NCBI RefSeq assembly: GCF_041146795.1
Contig: NC_135180.1
Location: 34,642,294-34,706,293 of the forward strand
DNA length: 64,000 nt
Direction: 5' to 3'
DNA from: Maylandia zebra
Taxonomy: Eukaryota; Chordata; Actinopteri; Cichliformes; Cichlidae
This document shows positions 44,001 to 59,000 of this stretch, one piece after another; the stretch's first letter is position 1, and each line of letters starts with the position of its first letter. A program made the position numbers and the translations under genes. The notes below the pieces were generated by a model. It saw only the letters and a list, made by a program, of their open reading frames with translations, ran no database searches and was not told where the DNA came from.

Positions 44001-47000
44001 GAAACACTTGACCCCTGTTTCAATCCAGGGGGTCAGTGTTGACATTGTGGAGGACTATAAATACCTTGGAGTACACATTGACAATAAACTGGACTGGGCT
44101 AAAAACACCACAGCACTTTACAGGAAGGGCCAGAGTCGTCTCTATTTTTTGAGGCGACTGAGGTCCTTCAACATCTGCCAGAAAATGCTGAGGATTTTCT
44201 ATGAGTCTGTTGTGGCCAGTGCGATCCTCTATGCTGTTGCATGCTGGGGGAGCAGGCTGAGGGTCGCAGATGCCAACAGACTCAATAAACTGATCCGTAA
44301 GGCCAGCAATGTTGTGGGGATGGAGCTGGACTCCCTCAAGGTGGTGTCGGAGAGGCGGATGCTGTCCAAGATAAAGACAATGTTGGATAACACCTCCCAC
44401 CCACTCCATGACATGTTGGTCAGTCACAGGAGCACGTTCAGTGAGAGACTGAGATTACCGAAAAGCACCACTGAACGACACAGGAAATCATTCCTGCCTG
44501 TGGCCATCTCCCTGTACAACGCATCCACTTAACACACTGTTTGCTGCTACAGCTACACATGTTTCTTTTCCAACTATTTATTTATAAGTGACTTATGTAT
44601 GTATGTATGTATATATATGTATATATTGTACTATTCTTAGTTAGCGTATTGTCTGTCTTGTCTTAATGTTGGTTTAAAATGGAGCACTGTAACAAAAAAT
44701 AATTTCCCCCAGGGATCAATAAAGTATTCTGATTCTGATTCTGATTATCTCTACGAAAGTACGCACATGAGTGCATGAATCCATACTGACATCTGGACCA
44801 CGTTTACAGTGCAAAGTGATGCTGTGCAACCTGCAGAGTGCCACTTTACCAGTGCAGAGTACAGTCTGTTCCTCCAGCTGAAGACTGAAATGACTAGCGG
44901 CTGAAGCAATGTTTGAGCGTTACAGCGACAAACCCGTCAATCGTGGCATACTGTATGCTGCACAGCTGCCATTTGCAAACTCTGTTTAGTGGCAATAAAA
45001 AGAAAAAAGCGTCACGCACCAGTCTGCTGAAAAATTCCTTTCTTCATGGTATGCTGAGGTTTCAATTCAAATGGCAAGTGTTTAAAATGTAAGATTTACT
45101 GTATTATTTATTTAAATGTTGGTATAGGGTGAGGAAAACACTTCACAAACACATATTTTATGTTGTGAAATGAGGTTTCTTCTTGTTGAAGGTTCTTCCT
45201 CCCAGTTTTCACCAGGTGCTGCTCATTGGGGATCATGCAAGGAGTGGAGTTCTCTATAATATTGTGGGGTGTTGGCATTATAATCTATCGTCCCTTAAGC
45301 AGGCTGCAACAGCATACAGTGCAGCACAGAAGATTAAGCTGTGTCACACTTTAGCTACATAGACTGGAAATCCATCTGTTATCATTGGTTTTGACCTTTT
45401 CCTGTCTGTAGAACATCACAGACTCATCTTTTAAAGCACCAAAATCGGCCATACTCTTGTTACCAGTTTGAAACATTTCCAGATGAGTGCATGTAGATCT
45501 TGAATGAGAATATACTGCATGGTAACTGGACAGTTTTTACATTTTTACCTGCAAGGACACAGACTACAGTGGTGGCATTTATTCTCATGTGGTGTGTATC
45601 CTTTATGTGGGTGTGTGAGTGCATGTCATTGATCCTGGACGTCGCAGCATCTCTTCCTGGTGGTGCCTGGCTGTGCTGATGCTGATGCTGGTGCAGTGTG
45701 TTTGTGTGGCCCTAAGCCAGGCTCCACCCCTTCTGCCTCGGCTTTCTCTCTGCTTGTAGCTAATTAATGAGACAGGAGGAGGGATGTAAGGGAAGGAGTA
45801 GAAAAAAAAAGAGGAGAGAGAGAGAGGCGGAGCAGGGGATGGGAGGAGGAAGAGGGAGTGGCCCAGGAAGGAGGAAGTGGAGGAAGGAGTGGGTCAGCAA
45901 AAGAGGATGGCAGATGATTTATTTTTGTGTGTGTGTGTGAGATAGAGAGGGAGCGAGAGGGTGAGCAAGCACCGGTCATAGATGGGAAGGGGAGGGAGTG
46001 GGAGTCCAGGAAGTCTCTAAGGAGGAAGAGTGAGGGCAAGTGGACTGACTGACTGACTGCTCTGTGGATTGAGTGACTGGTTGATTGACAGGAGGAGTGA
46101 CCAGGCACTCAGTGTGGCAGTATGGCAGGTAGGCACGTCGAGCTCCACCTTCATCATCACTTCACTGCAGCATAAATATTCCAGCAGCCAACAGTCTTCT
46201 TATTGTCCTGTGCCGACCTCCCTACCTCTTTGACAGGATCACACTTACACATTCCTCTGAATTTCATCATCCACGTTTTTCTTCCATCTGTTTTTCTTTT
46301 TACTCCATTCCCTCTGATTTCTTCTTTGTTACTTTCTCTTTTCCATCCATCCTTTTCTTTTGTCTACTACCTTTTTCCATCTGTCGGCATGTTTCTGTTC
46401 CCTGATAGCAGCCATGTCTGTATTATCCTCACGTCAGCTTTGCTTAAAGTACAGTGCTGTGCTGGGATGGAGATGGAAGTTAGCTCGTATTGTGTGTGTA
46501 ATGCTTACTGAATGTCAAATAGATCCGGGCTTAGGTTTATATGACAGCAAGAGAATACCACTGAGGTGTGTGTGTGTGCGTGTGCGTGTGTGTGATGATT
46601 CAAGGGCAAATTGAAAAGTAGCCGGTGCTGCAGCGCTCTTTAAACAGGTGTCCTGTCAGTAGATGAGATAAAATCAGCAGAGGTGAACTCTGCTGATCTC
46701 TCTTTGTTTACAGTTTCCTGTGCCACCATATGCCTCCTTGATTACTTTGTCTCTTAAGTAACATTTAACAAGTCTAGTGCAAACTCTGCAACTCATCAGG
46801 CAGCAACACAAACGCACCTCAAGGGGAATAAAGTTAGATCTGTACACATCATATAGGTGCACAGTATCGACTCTTACAAATGTGTATTCTCATATTAAAC
46901 GTGGACAAAGTTTCAAATAAAATCAGTGTACAGTAGGGGCAGAGGCTGTCTTGTTTGCGAGGAGCAATCAGTCAGAAAAGGTTGGGTTAAAGCAGTGGTT

Positions 47001-50000
47001 TCAGGCAAAGCTTAAACTGGAGGTTTACACTGTATTATGGGATAAATATGGATTATTTTAAGTTGCCAATCATGCATTTTCCAATAAAATCTGAAGCTGG
47101 AAACAAGTGTAATATGTTTCCTTTCATGACCATATGACCAAAACCAGTGGATTTTGTTTTTCATCACAATATTCACCATGTTGGTACCTTGGTTACCACT
47201 GTTCCTTAGAGCCAGAAGGTCCTGGGTTCAAATCCAGTTGACCAGTCCAGGGTGTACCCCGCCTCTCCTGTGACAGCTGGGAAGGCTCCAGCCAGAACTG
47301 GATAAATGGAAGAAAGTGGATGGATGGTCACAAAGCTGATGTTAGCAGCTTTATGACCAGTGTTAGCAGCACAGCACACAGTGCAATTATGAAAACAACA
47401 AATAAACCTACAGCAGTTTGTGTCTTTTAATATTAAATGCTTTTTACAAGTTTCGTATAAACACTTTTACGAGATGCTCGCATGAATGGCTGCCATGTAT
47501 GTCAACATAATAAGGTTAGCACATTAGCATCAGATTACACGACTGAAGCTCAGCTCAATCTGTTGCCAGCTGATAAAGCTCTGACATGAAGAGGCTTGTG
47601 TGAGCGGTGCTAAAATAGCCCCTGTAAAGGAGATGAAATCCTCTGATTTAGGGACCTGAATTTAAGTTACAAATATTCATACCCTTAATATGATCCAAAA
47701 TCAAACTAGGAAAGTATTTTATATTCTAAGGAGTTCATGTTGTAGCTGTCTGAGTATTGGACGATTGCAGACAAAGCCCTGTTAAGGCAAAACTGTTCAT
47801 TCTAGGTTCTTTCATTTAGTCTCTGCAGCGGTCTCTCCTGCCTTCCACCTCATTCTGTTTGTCTCCTCAATTAAGTGCACTCAGTAGTTGCAGTAGTTTA
47901 GATAAACGTGATTACTGCAGTAGTCAGATAAAAATGAATCATTCTTCTCCCACCTCTTCATCCTTTCTCGGTTAGTTCAACTCGTGATCTCCTCCCACCT
48001 ACATTCTGGCTTCTCCCTCTCAGCTGACAACTATTCCTAGTTTTGTGTCTCCATTTTCAGCTTGTTTTAATTATTTGTACTCATTCCTTTTAAAAAGAAC
48101 AACAAACAAAAAAAACATTATTTGGGGGAAAAGTCAGCAAACATTGTAAACAGTTTCTATCGGGGCTGAGTGGCAACTCTGTACATGCAGTAATTATGTC
48201 CTGGTGACACTGAAATGACATTATTTAATTTATACAATGTGTCAATATAACTGCATTTTAAGCCAGCGGGAGAGTTTCTTGCTTCTTTCTTGTAGATGGA
48301 CTTTTGTAAGTATTGTGAGTTATAGTAACTGTGATGGTTCTTTTACTTTGCCTGTTTATTTTTGAGTTGTCAAAACCAACATTTAGGTCATTATGATGAC
48401 TAGCTGTGTTAAACAGGGAGACCCAAACTGCTTTTTCATTGAAGAAGAGAAACAATGATGGAGGCCTGAGACAATCTTACCTTAGATGCTGGTCTGCGTA
48501 GGTCAACTCTGCCATGCAAATCTCCCCTGAACTTCATGTTTGTATGTAAATCTGAAGCTTAATTTCCTCATGGCTTCTTCCTGTGTCATTTGACTATGAA
48601 ATGTAATACAGTAAGGGTAACAGTACTGCCTGTGTCTCAGTTTACAATGCTGAGCATTGTGTTGCCTTGTGCTGAAGCAGTGTAAAGTATAAAATCCCTT
48701 TTTGAAGAGTGGCGCTCTTTTACTGCAAGTTTATAAATAAACATTTTTGCACAAATGCTGCGATCACATGATGACTTAAAAATAACACGGATCAGGGAGG
48801 AAGTTTGTGGTAGATCATCTCATTTTTTTCCATTTATGATATTTCTGGGTTATATGAACATGTCATGGTCTTTTTTCTGCATATGCATCTTTAATGCAGC
48901 CTGGTTGTTTTTGTTGTTGTTTTATGGTGATATTTGAATTATTTGTAAATAAACGATAGCTTCAGCTGTCTTTTCCACACTACTACCACTGTGTAAAGTT
49001 GGAGCAATACCTGATGTTTACAAATATTGCTTGTTTTGTTTGTGATCTCACTGTTTGTTCCAGTGAAGTAGAAAAATCTTTATTATACCTATTAACATTC
49101 ATTTAAACCCTTTTCAGTCTTTCAGCAACCAGTTAATGAAACTAGATCTCAAAGATAAAAGATAATTATCATCTTACACTCACACATTGCTTTGTTGGGT
49201 ACACCTCATCTATTCAGCCTGTCCATTTGACAGGCTGAAGCAGGACCTCCTTCTTTTTCCATACTTATAAGATTTTGAAAGCATTAACGTATGAATGGAA
49301 ATATGTATTTTTGATCTGGAGATGGTGGCCGTGAGATCAGAATTCAGACCTCATGAACAGTTGTGATGATGTGTCCAACTGAAAACTTGTCTTTCACTTT
49401 ATCGGGTTGTAATCGGATAATGTGGGTCACAGATTTAAATAATCCACACCGGGCAGTTTACCTTTGATAAGCTCGCCAGCCCACGATGATGTCATCACGG
49501 TGGGGGGAAAGATGATGTGCGATTAGGCTGAAAGGAATTGGAGAGGACCGGAGGTAGTCAGCTTGGTGGATGTGTGTGGGTTGAGGTCAACAGGAGCTTA
49601 TATGAATTCCTGTACGTGTATTTATTAGCAAAAAGTATTGCTTTAAAAAATGCATGTTTTTACTAATACATACATTTACTGAAATACTCATTTTGAAATA
49701 TCACATTTCACACTGAACCAGTTAGTCACTATACCAGGCTGTTTGTACTGTAAATGATTTGGGAAACAAAAGTGTTATACAGCATATCCAAACCAAAAAG
49801 ACTGAGTAACAAATTTACAGTCATGTTGAATTCATGTTTTCATCGCTCACATCCGTGTTTGTTTCAGCCAGCAGTCGTTTTCCTCTGATTACTGCCCTCT
49901 GCAGTTGTCAGCAGTGGTTGCATAAACAAAAAAGGCACAAATGCTGCAAACAAATGCACAGACTGCACAAACATGTCGGGTCTGCCAATCAAAAGATTTT

Positions 50001-53000
50001 TCCACACAGCAAGCTGTGGTTGATAAAAATCCTCAGGGTACCTTTAAGTTTAAAGGATAGTCTCCAAGAACGCTGTTAAGTCACTGTCTTACAGTAATGT
50101 ATTAATAAAAAGTCTGTGCCTGTGGTGGCATTTCTGGAAAAATAAATGCAGTTTAATTTACTGTCCTCATGCTGCAGCTCCACAGATAATGTAATATGTT
50201 TATCTGCGCTGAGAACTTGCCAATATTATTCATGGAAAAAATGCATCTACGAAGAGGAAACGAGGAGCTAGTTTGTTTTTCTGCTTCCAGATTTCTCTGA
50301 CCTGCAGTGTGAAACCCCATTTTCTAAATGTTCTAATATATTAGAACTTAAATATTCATAATTTCCTCTTTAATACACAAAAACATAATAAAAAAGCTTA
50401 GTTTCTCTGTCTTATCCCTCTTTGTTTTTTTCCTCCCCGTCTGCATGTCCTTGATTGGTTTTCCTTCCTGCTGTTATTCTTCTTCTGTCATTTACACTCA
50501 TTCTCAGTCTAAATTATTGAAAATGGTCACAATACCTTTAAGCTCTTGTCCCCACCTAGAAATTTAACACCACTGATTTACAAAGCAGCAGCCACAGCAG
50601 TGGATATCCATAACACCGAAACAGATGCTTGCTTTTAAAGAATAACCCCAAGAGTTCCCGTATATAGCTGCGGTCATTAGTTTACATGCGCTTATCATGG
50701 GTATGAATGTCATGGTAATCCTGGGCTTTTAATGATTTCTTTGAACTCTTCTTTTTCCGGCATGGAACGATTGTACGACACACATCTTTAATGACTTTGA
50801 AAATTAGGTGCACATGTTGGGATTTATTTTTGATTTTCTGTTATCCACACAGGATCAAAAGTCCACCTCCAGGCTGCGTGCACTCACTAATGAGTAGTAC
50901 TGAAGGTTCTATAGTGTCCTGTAACTTACCAAGGCCTATTAATGTCTCATTAATGGTCATAATTGACTACAGTTGGTAGTTTCTCTTTGTCAGCATAAAA
51001 AAGATTTGTTTGACAGCACTCACTGAATTCACTAATCCTCTGAAAGCTGGGAAAGCCCCCCTCCCTGAGCCTGGTTCTGCCTGAGGTGTCTTCCTGTTAA
51101 AAGGGATTTTTTTCCTTCCCACTGTCTCCAAGGGCTTGCTCAAAGGTTGTCATTTGATTGTTGGTCTTTACCTTACAATATACAGTGCGTTGAGACCAAT
51201 CCGCTATATAAATAAAACTTAATTGAATTGGAAATCAGTATTTTCTGAAGGTCTAACGTGAGCTTTGAAGCACCATAGACTGGGAAAGTGCTGACCAAGA
51301 AAGAAGCTCCTGCTCCAAAATTAATACTTTTAAGCTCAACTGAGTTTGTGGACTAAAAGCGGGGTCCATTCAAGAAACCAATCACTTTAAGTGAACTATA
51401 ACAATTCTGCCAAGAAGATTGGTCAAATGTGCAGCCAGAATTATGCCAGCAGCTTGTTGATGGCTACCAAAGGGGTTTGGTTGAGGTGCAACTTGCTAAG
51501 GGACATTTAAGCAAATATTAGTGGGTGTTTGAAGGTATATGTATACTTTTGAACCTGTGTGGATTAGAGAAAATCCAAAATAAATTAAAAAATGTGCACC
51601 TCAAGTTCTGAAAACTCATTGTGATATTTGTTTGTTTGTTTGTTTTGTAAACATTTTTAGGTTCTTTTTTATTTAAGTTTTTTATTAAGTATTCTTTTCT
51701 CACAATCCCATATGCAGCTGCATGTGACTCCTTTATCTCTATGGTTTAACTCTTAAAATCTACATTATAACCCCTAGAATTCATTAAAACTAAAAGGTTA
51801 AACACTTAAACTCTCCAGATGACACTGTGTCGGCGAGCAGTAACATGGACATGGAGGACCGGGTGTCTCACCTGGAGCAGAGGCTGCAGTTGCAAGAGGA
51901 CGAGATCCAGCTGCTGAAGGCGGCTCTGGCTGATGCCCTGCGCCGGCTCGGCTATTGTGAGGAGCAGAGCCAAGGGAAGCAACCAGCAGGCGTTCATGCT
52001 GGGAGGAGATCTCTGGCCACTACAGCTGCGGCACCACCTACCAAGGGTAGGTAACATCAGTGCTTCTGTAAAGCTGAAATATGTTGCTGCTTTTCATATT
52101 CCAAGATAAATGTCATTGCTCTCCAATCAGGTGGTTTCAGATCCCAACTATATCTGTGCTGCAGTTCTTAACTTTTACTATGTTAGTATTTAGAAATGAT
52201 ATAAATACCTTAAATTGACTTAATCCTGCTACTGCTAAACTATTCACAAAAAATACATGCTGATATAAAATCATACTTTCTTTTAATTTACGTTTGTCAC
52301 AAGTCAGAATGGCCAGCCACCGCTAAAATGAAAGCTTTGTGTTGTCAGTTGAACAAGCTGAGCATGCAAATCACATTTGCTTATATGCCAAATATAGAAA
52401 TCTTCTGTTTCCCTTGATGACATTGATCTGGAAGTGGTAAATTAAAAGTTTAACTGGGGTCTGGAACTGGGAAGCTGTACGCACTTTGTGCTCATGGCAT
52501 TTTCTTTTCTTTCAGTGCGACAGCTCCTGCAGGCTCTTCCCTCCCGACCTCTGAGTAATGGCTACATTCAACAGAAACGTCTCCTTTCTTCGCCTTCATC
52601 TCCAAAGAAAGAGGTGCTACAGTCTATAAAGAGGTAGGATTAAGAATGGAAAGCAAAGATGCTGAACACAACATAACAAGACTTTTCATTTTTCGTTTGC
52701 AAGGGTGTCCTATTTTTTAATCCCCTATTCACGTTAATAAAAATGGAACTGCAATTTGATGTATTCTTTAATTGACAGTTAAAGTTAATTTACTTTTATG
52801 TAAAATAGCATCATCAAGTACACTTTACTTTCTCTTGTTTGATACTTTAAGTTTAATTGAATAGGCATTAACTTAGCAATCAACTGTTGTTTTTAATCCT
52901 CTTTTAACCCAATTGTAACTTCATGTAAAAATGGTAATGTTACAGTTTGTTCATCAAAACATCAAGAGTTCTCCCTCCTCTTCCCTTCTTCAGAAAGAGT

Positions 53001-56000
53001 ATGTCCACAGAACGTCTCACCCTGGTGAGGAGAGAGATGGGGGCGGAGAGTCGGAGTCGAACAACATCCTCCAGCAGCTCCTCTGGTGGCAAAAGGTAAC
53101 AGCCTTTATCTGAGAGCTGGTGTGAAAACATAGACGTTTAATGCAAAATCTATGGACAACTCTTAATGTTTGGGACACTAAAGTACTGACCACAGAGTAA
53201 ACCCTGTTGTTTGTCAGATAATGCAATAAAAGTGCTCCAAAAGGCAACAACACACAAATATTTTAGAGCGAGTCAAAGTGGTGAAGCTGAAATCCAGCAG
53301 AGAGCCAAAAGCCTTCCTGCTTCCCACAGGTTTATCAAAAATATCCCTAATAATGCATAACTTAAAGCCTTAATGCTTACATGGGTGAGTTATAAGAAAG
53401 GTTCTACCTCTACATTTGTCCTTTAGGGGAAATCTACCAAAATAATGCTGCACATGTTCTGCTCATACATGCCACCCCTTCAGATTTTTCCGGGGGAATC
53501 CCGAATTTCAGTGCCCCTCCCGAAAATCTCCCGGAGCCACCATTCTCCCGAATTTCTCCTGTTTTTCCACCTGGACAACAAAATTGAAAAACCATATAAC
53601 AGAATTCATAGCGCGGCCCAGCCAATTCCAGTTTCCAACAATGGCGGCAGCTACTTAGTTTTATTACTCTTTCTGGATCGCAAAATAAACTTTTAGCACA
53701 TTTTGAGGAGGAAATGTAGCAGTGTGAACTTCAAATATCTGAGCCGGCGAGAACAGCAAACTCCCGGCACATCGTTTTCAAACCCCCGCGGTCTTTCGCT
53801 ACTCAGGTTAAACATGATATATAAATCACTTAGATAACCTAAAAATGATATTGTTTGACTTTTTTCAAGGTTCTATTTGTTCCTCAGTAAAACGGTTTGG
53901 CTGAGATTAAAGTTATTACATTAGATTAAATACAACTTTATTAATCCCTCGGGGGGGGGGGGGGGGGGGGGGGTGTGTTCCTCCAGGGGTTTTCGCACAG
54001 CTGAATAAACGTCAAACAGAAAACAGAAGTGTGAGATGGTCCCAAATTTGCGCCAGCGTCCGGTTATGTCTGGATAGCAAGGAGCAGACGGCAGAGTTTC
54101 ACTCCACCGAGAAAGCCCGTGACGTAATTCTGAAGGCTAGACCGTCACAGTCACTCACTTCCAGCCTACCTGGCTTTTAGAGGACCTGGCCCACTTAAGC
54201 CACGGAGGGGTCCTCACGTGGATGCAGCCTCTGAATTTGGAAAGCCCCGGCTGGGGACAGTAATAACGGTGACATTTAACTTTAAATAAATAGTGTTAAA
54301 TAAATAAATACTGTAGAATGCCAGTTTTTTTTGTATATGTATAACCTACACTCCCCTTTTTGAATGCCTCCATAATTCTGAGGTCTTAAGATTGGCAAGT
54401 ATGGTTCTGCTGTGAGGCTGAGCCTTGCAGTGGAAAAACAGTCATTATAAGTCATTAGGTTTGGGCGTTACAGCATGGGAGTCTGTCTCAAGTGGTCATT
54501 TTAGGGATTGCAGTTTTCACCACATCCAAGCAGGCTTCATTTTTCATCCCTGGAGATTGCTGCTCGACTGCGTTGCCATGACAACCAGTCTGAAAACTTT
54601 TTTTCTAACAAACTGTGGGTCAGAAGGACTGTGATGAAGTTCAGTGGGTTAGTCGTAATGAGCTGTCTTATCGCTGCACTGTCTTCTGTCTGTAGGCAGA
54701 CTCAAGTGGCAGTAATTGAACCAGTCTGGCAGTCTGTCCCAGTCAGATGCTGGAAAAACGGTGAAGAACGAGTAAAATAATAAGCAACCTGACCCTTTAC
54801 AATGTATGTGGAGATACTCTCCTCCATTGTCATCCTGGAAAAATGCAAAAAAATTGTTATTATAAAGAAAGCAGTGTCAGTGTAAATTTAAGTCCTAATA
54901 TAGTATCTAGAGAAGATCATAGTATTTTAGGTATAACAGTAGGTTCAGTGTCGTTGGCGTTCCTCCGGACAGGCTGGAGGAGGCCATGGAGCTTCTCTGC
55001 TTAGGCTGCTGCCCCCGCGACCCGGCTCCTGATAGGCGGAAGAAGATGGATGGATAAATGGATGGATTTTTCATCATACATCAGTTCAGTCTTTGGTTTT
55101 ACTCGTGTTGTTTTAAATCATCCTCTCAGAGGTGTTGATACCATCTAAAACTGGGAAACAATAAAAATGTTGCTCTTTAATAGGATTATTTTTTTTGACA
55201 AGGGCATAGTTACATTTTTGAAAAGGCAATTTAAAAGAGAGAGCACAATTTTGGGGGGAATTTCAAGGCACCGGTGTTTGTTTGTTGATTTTTTTATGTA
55301 TAATGACCACAGTGATCACCACTGACAAAACTGCAGAAAGCGCATAAAATGGGCCACATACAAACTACTTTAATCTTAGGTGGGTCAGACCAATGAAACT
55401 CTGCTTCCTGTCGGCTCAAGGAAGTTTTTTACACATTTAATCGCTGCGATATCTTAATATAAGAAAAAGAAGATGCATTTCAGCAGTGCGTGTCAGTTTT
55501 TTTACATGATAAAGAAATGCTGCTGTGGTAGATTAAAGGAATCTGTTAGCAGAACTCTCTGGTTCAAATTGGAAGAAACTGTAAAAGTAAAGTAAAACTT
55601 TACTTCACTGACTGTCCTTAATTGGAATTTTACTGCTGTGTAACCATGGTTTAAAAAAACCCCCACAAAACAAAACAAAAACAAAAACCCAGAAATGTCT
55701 AAATAAACATTTTCCAAAGCATCCAGTGGACTCGATTATAGTCTTTGGCGGCCTGATTCTGATCCTTATCTCTACTCTGCTCTACTCTGCTCTACTCTAC
55801 TCTACTCTACTCTACTCTGCTGTCTCCTTTACTCCTTTCATTCAAGTATCATGTTTAACATGTAACTTCTGTCGGTGCTGTGCTTTTTTGGAAATCGAAT
55901 TTCCCAGAGGAACCCACCCGAGGGATTAATAAAGTTCTATCTAATCTAATCTAATCTAACAGTTCTTGGTAAAAGGGAGGTGTGGTAGTTGTGCAGAAAG

Positions 56001-59000
56001 GGGCGTGCCTGTACAGTAAGGAAGTGGATTCTGATTGGATGATATGACCTGATTTCTCTCCTCTCCTCTACTGTCTCCTTTACTCCTTTCATTCTGCTGA
56101 TGTATCATGTTTCTAACAGTTCTTGGTAAAAGGGAGGCGTGGTAGTTGTGCAGAAAGGGGTGTGCCTGGACAATAAGGAAGTGCATTCTGATTGGATAAT
56201 ATGACCTTTCAGGCTGAGCTAAAAGTTTGCAGAGTGAAGGAGGAAGTCCGTGTGTTGGTGTGGCTTTGGACAGGAGAAGAATCGCTCTGACTGCTCACCA
56301 GTGTTGACGTTTAGTGTAACGGAAACCTTGCAGACATGAAGAAATCACCCAGGTAATTTGCTGCTTTACAATGAGTAGTCAATGATTGACTAGAATTGAG
56401 TAGAAGCAGACTTTAAGCAGAGATGGTATATTTGGGAATCATTTGAAAGGCAAAGACATGCTAATTACGACCTAAGTTGTTTGCATGTCATAAAGGAAAC
56501 TGTGTAGCTTTAAACCTTGGATGGCTGGTTGGTATCTCCATTATGGAAAATGAATACACAGCTTTTATAAAGAGAGGTACTTGTTTTTGTTACAACTAGT
56601 CCCTCAGCTGCAGTTTAAATGAAAAGAAAATTAAATACAGTTTTTATTGGTAGGTAAATGCATTCAGGCTTTACCCTCTGAAATGCTTGGTTGTTTTCAC
56701 TCCAAACAAAGTCAGCAGTCAGTGCTTAGGTTCGAAGACATTCAGGGGAAGTGGTGCTGCTTTTTGAAACCGTTGTCACGCAAACCATTAGATGCAGTCG
56801 GGTTCTCTGTCTGCAGGGCTGTGGGGAGGGGCAGCTGCATGGTTACATGAATAAAACAACAAAGCTTGATGAGTTCATCGACCATGAGCCTAATGGCAAG
56901 GGGCAGGTCTTATGAAAAAATGCTAAACTGTGTGATACTTTGAGTTTTAAATGTTTGGTTCAAACAAATATGAATAAGGTGAGTTACAAATGCTTATTTA
57001 TTTAGCTAACATTCACATAACAACCGCATTCAAAGTAAAAACCATCTATCTGGCTGTTGTGAAAATATTTATTTTCCTGAAGTGTATTTCTTTATTACAA
57101 ACTCATTACATTATGCAAATGCTAAACCATTTTAGGCGTAAGCTGCTGTTTTGGCTGCTAATGAACATTTCTGCCTGGTTATGAAACGCACACAGACAGA
57201 TGGGACTCAGTGAATGTGATGTGACATCGGACCAGTCGCTCTGTACTCAGCAGATCTGTCGGCTAACTCATTATTCTGTTAAACCTGACTGACTCTGACA
57301 GCAGATCAGACAGAGCTCCTGCTTTACTGGACACCCTGAACTTCAACAAGAATATTACACATGTTCAGGTTTTACAAAGTACCCGTCATCATCTGCTCTA
57401 CTTTAATTTGCTACTGAGCTTGGTGCACTTTTATATACTAATTAATTTTCAAGTTTTCCAAATTAATTCATTGATTTCCGAAACAAGTTAAAAGTAGCTA
57501 ATTGAGCATCAATTCAAAATGCTACTAAGACTTTTGTTTTGTAATCCTCTGTAGCATTATGACCAGAGATGGGAAGCTGTGGGACTGATGTTACCATTAT
57601 CAATTCTGCACAGCTTGCAGAAACATTGATAACATTGATTGAACATCCTGCTCTACATGCAGCAAACATACTGAGCATGTGTCTGATTGGAGAGGACTAT
57701 TTTGCACCACATTGAACCAGTTTAACATCAATGTGTCTGTCTTTATTTTCATATAATAAGTCATTTCAAAGTTAGGGTAGCACGAGTATTGTACAGGGTT
57801 TGCATACACTACGGAAAAGGAAAAGATTCATATCACGTTCAGTCTGTCATCTCCTTTTTGTGTTTGTATCACTTGGATCTAGAATGCATTACATGGAAAA
57901 ACTGTGCCTTCCTTCTTGCTTTTTGAGGTTTATAATTTTACAGGAAATCTGAAGTTGGTTAGATGAAACTCTAATGATTGTTAGAATCAGAATAAAGCAT
58001 AACATTGGATTAAAAATGCAGATTTTTCTTATTTTTCTTCCTCCCCTTTTGCTATCTGGACACTGTCTGATGCCTCATAAGTGTCAGAGTTGATTAGTTT
58101 ATGACTAAAACAAAATACACTAATGTATTTTGCGCACAAGTGAAAATATGAAGAAAGTCAACTATGTTCATGTCTATTGTTATAGCTGCTGCAGTACTTA
58201 AGTCCTAATTGAGCAGGAAATGGATGCATGCACTCTTGACCACTCCCACCACTCCCACCACAGTTCAGGGGGATGAGTCCCATTACTCGGACCACAACAT
58301 CTTCTGCCTCCCTGTGTGCATCACTCTAATCTCCCAGATGGATGGAACTAGTACTTAAGAGTTCCTATAAGAAAGAGAGAAGGTGTCTCTTGTAAACAGC
58401 AAAAAATGATAACCAAACAAATGCTCTTTGCAAGTTTGATCTGCAGGAGTAAAAATATCCGTTTATTATTTCAAACCACTAAGTTTAGGATAAAATATCC
58501 TGATTTTGTTGCTTGCAAAAAGTGGTTAAAGTTCAATATATTCAAAGTGACAAGTGGCCCAGCACAAAAATGTCGGTCCTTTTAATCTTTCTGCAGATGC
58601 ACCGGTGCTCATTAGTGCCCTCTGGTTCTTACAAGAACCCTTTGTGTTTTCAGAGAGCCCACAGAAAAGGCCAACTACACCCTCGGTGCTGCATGTTAAT
58701 GAGAGGTCTGTTTGTGCGTTCCCTCTGCCTGGAAACCCGGTGACTAGTGACGGCCGCTGCCGTTGGGTTGTAGAGGCAGAGTTATGAGCCCTGTCCGGCT
58801 GCCAGTTGCGCAGCATGGACCGCCATAATTACAGGTTCTGGATCAATTGTGTTCTGTTATTGGCCAGAGCCATGCCACGCCTCATCTTCCTGGCAGACCA
58901 CACTTACACATGCACACAAACAGAAACACATGCTCGCAGTTCAAGGAACAAACAGGGCTTTATGTGGTTGCTTTAAAGAGCCGAAACCCCTCCTGGTCGC

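Larger units (their letters stand above)
40733..51818. other. eml2 intron 1 (11 kb)
   Basis: Holds a CA microsatellite (41019-41068), a Rex1-like LINE (43700-44750), a possible alternative first exon (46122-46128), a degenerate repeat at about 47160-47325 and a split Tc1-like remnant at 50650-51590. No independent protein-coding gene seen. Confidence 0.6.

Noticed and set aside
47215-47245. Possible tRNA gene (B-box-like GGTTCAAATCC)
   Set aside because: No acceptor stem or A box in the right place; the surrounding sequence is a degenerate interspersed repeat.
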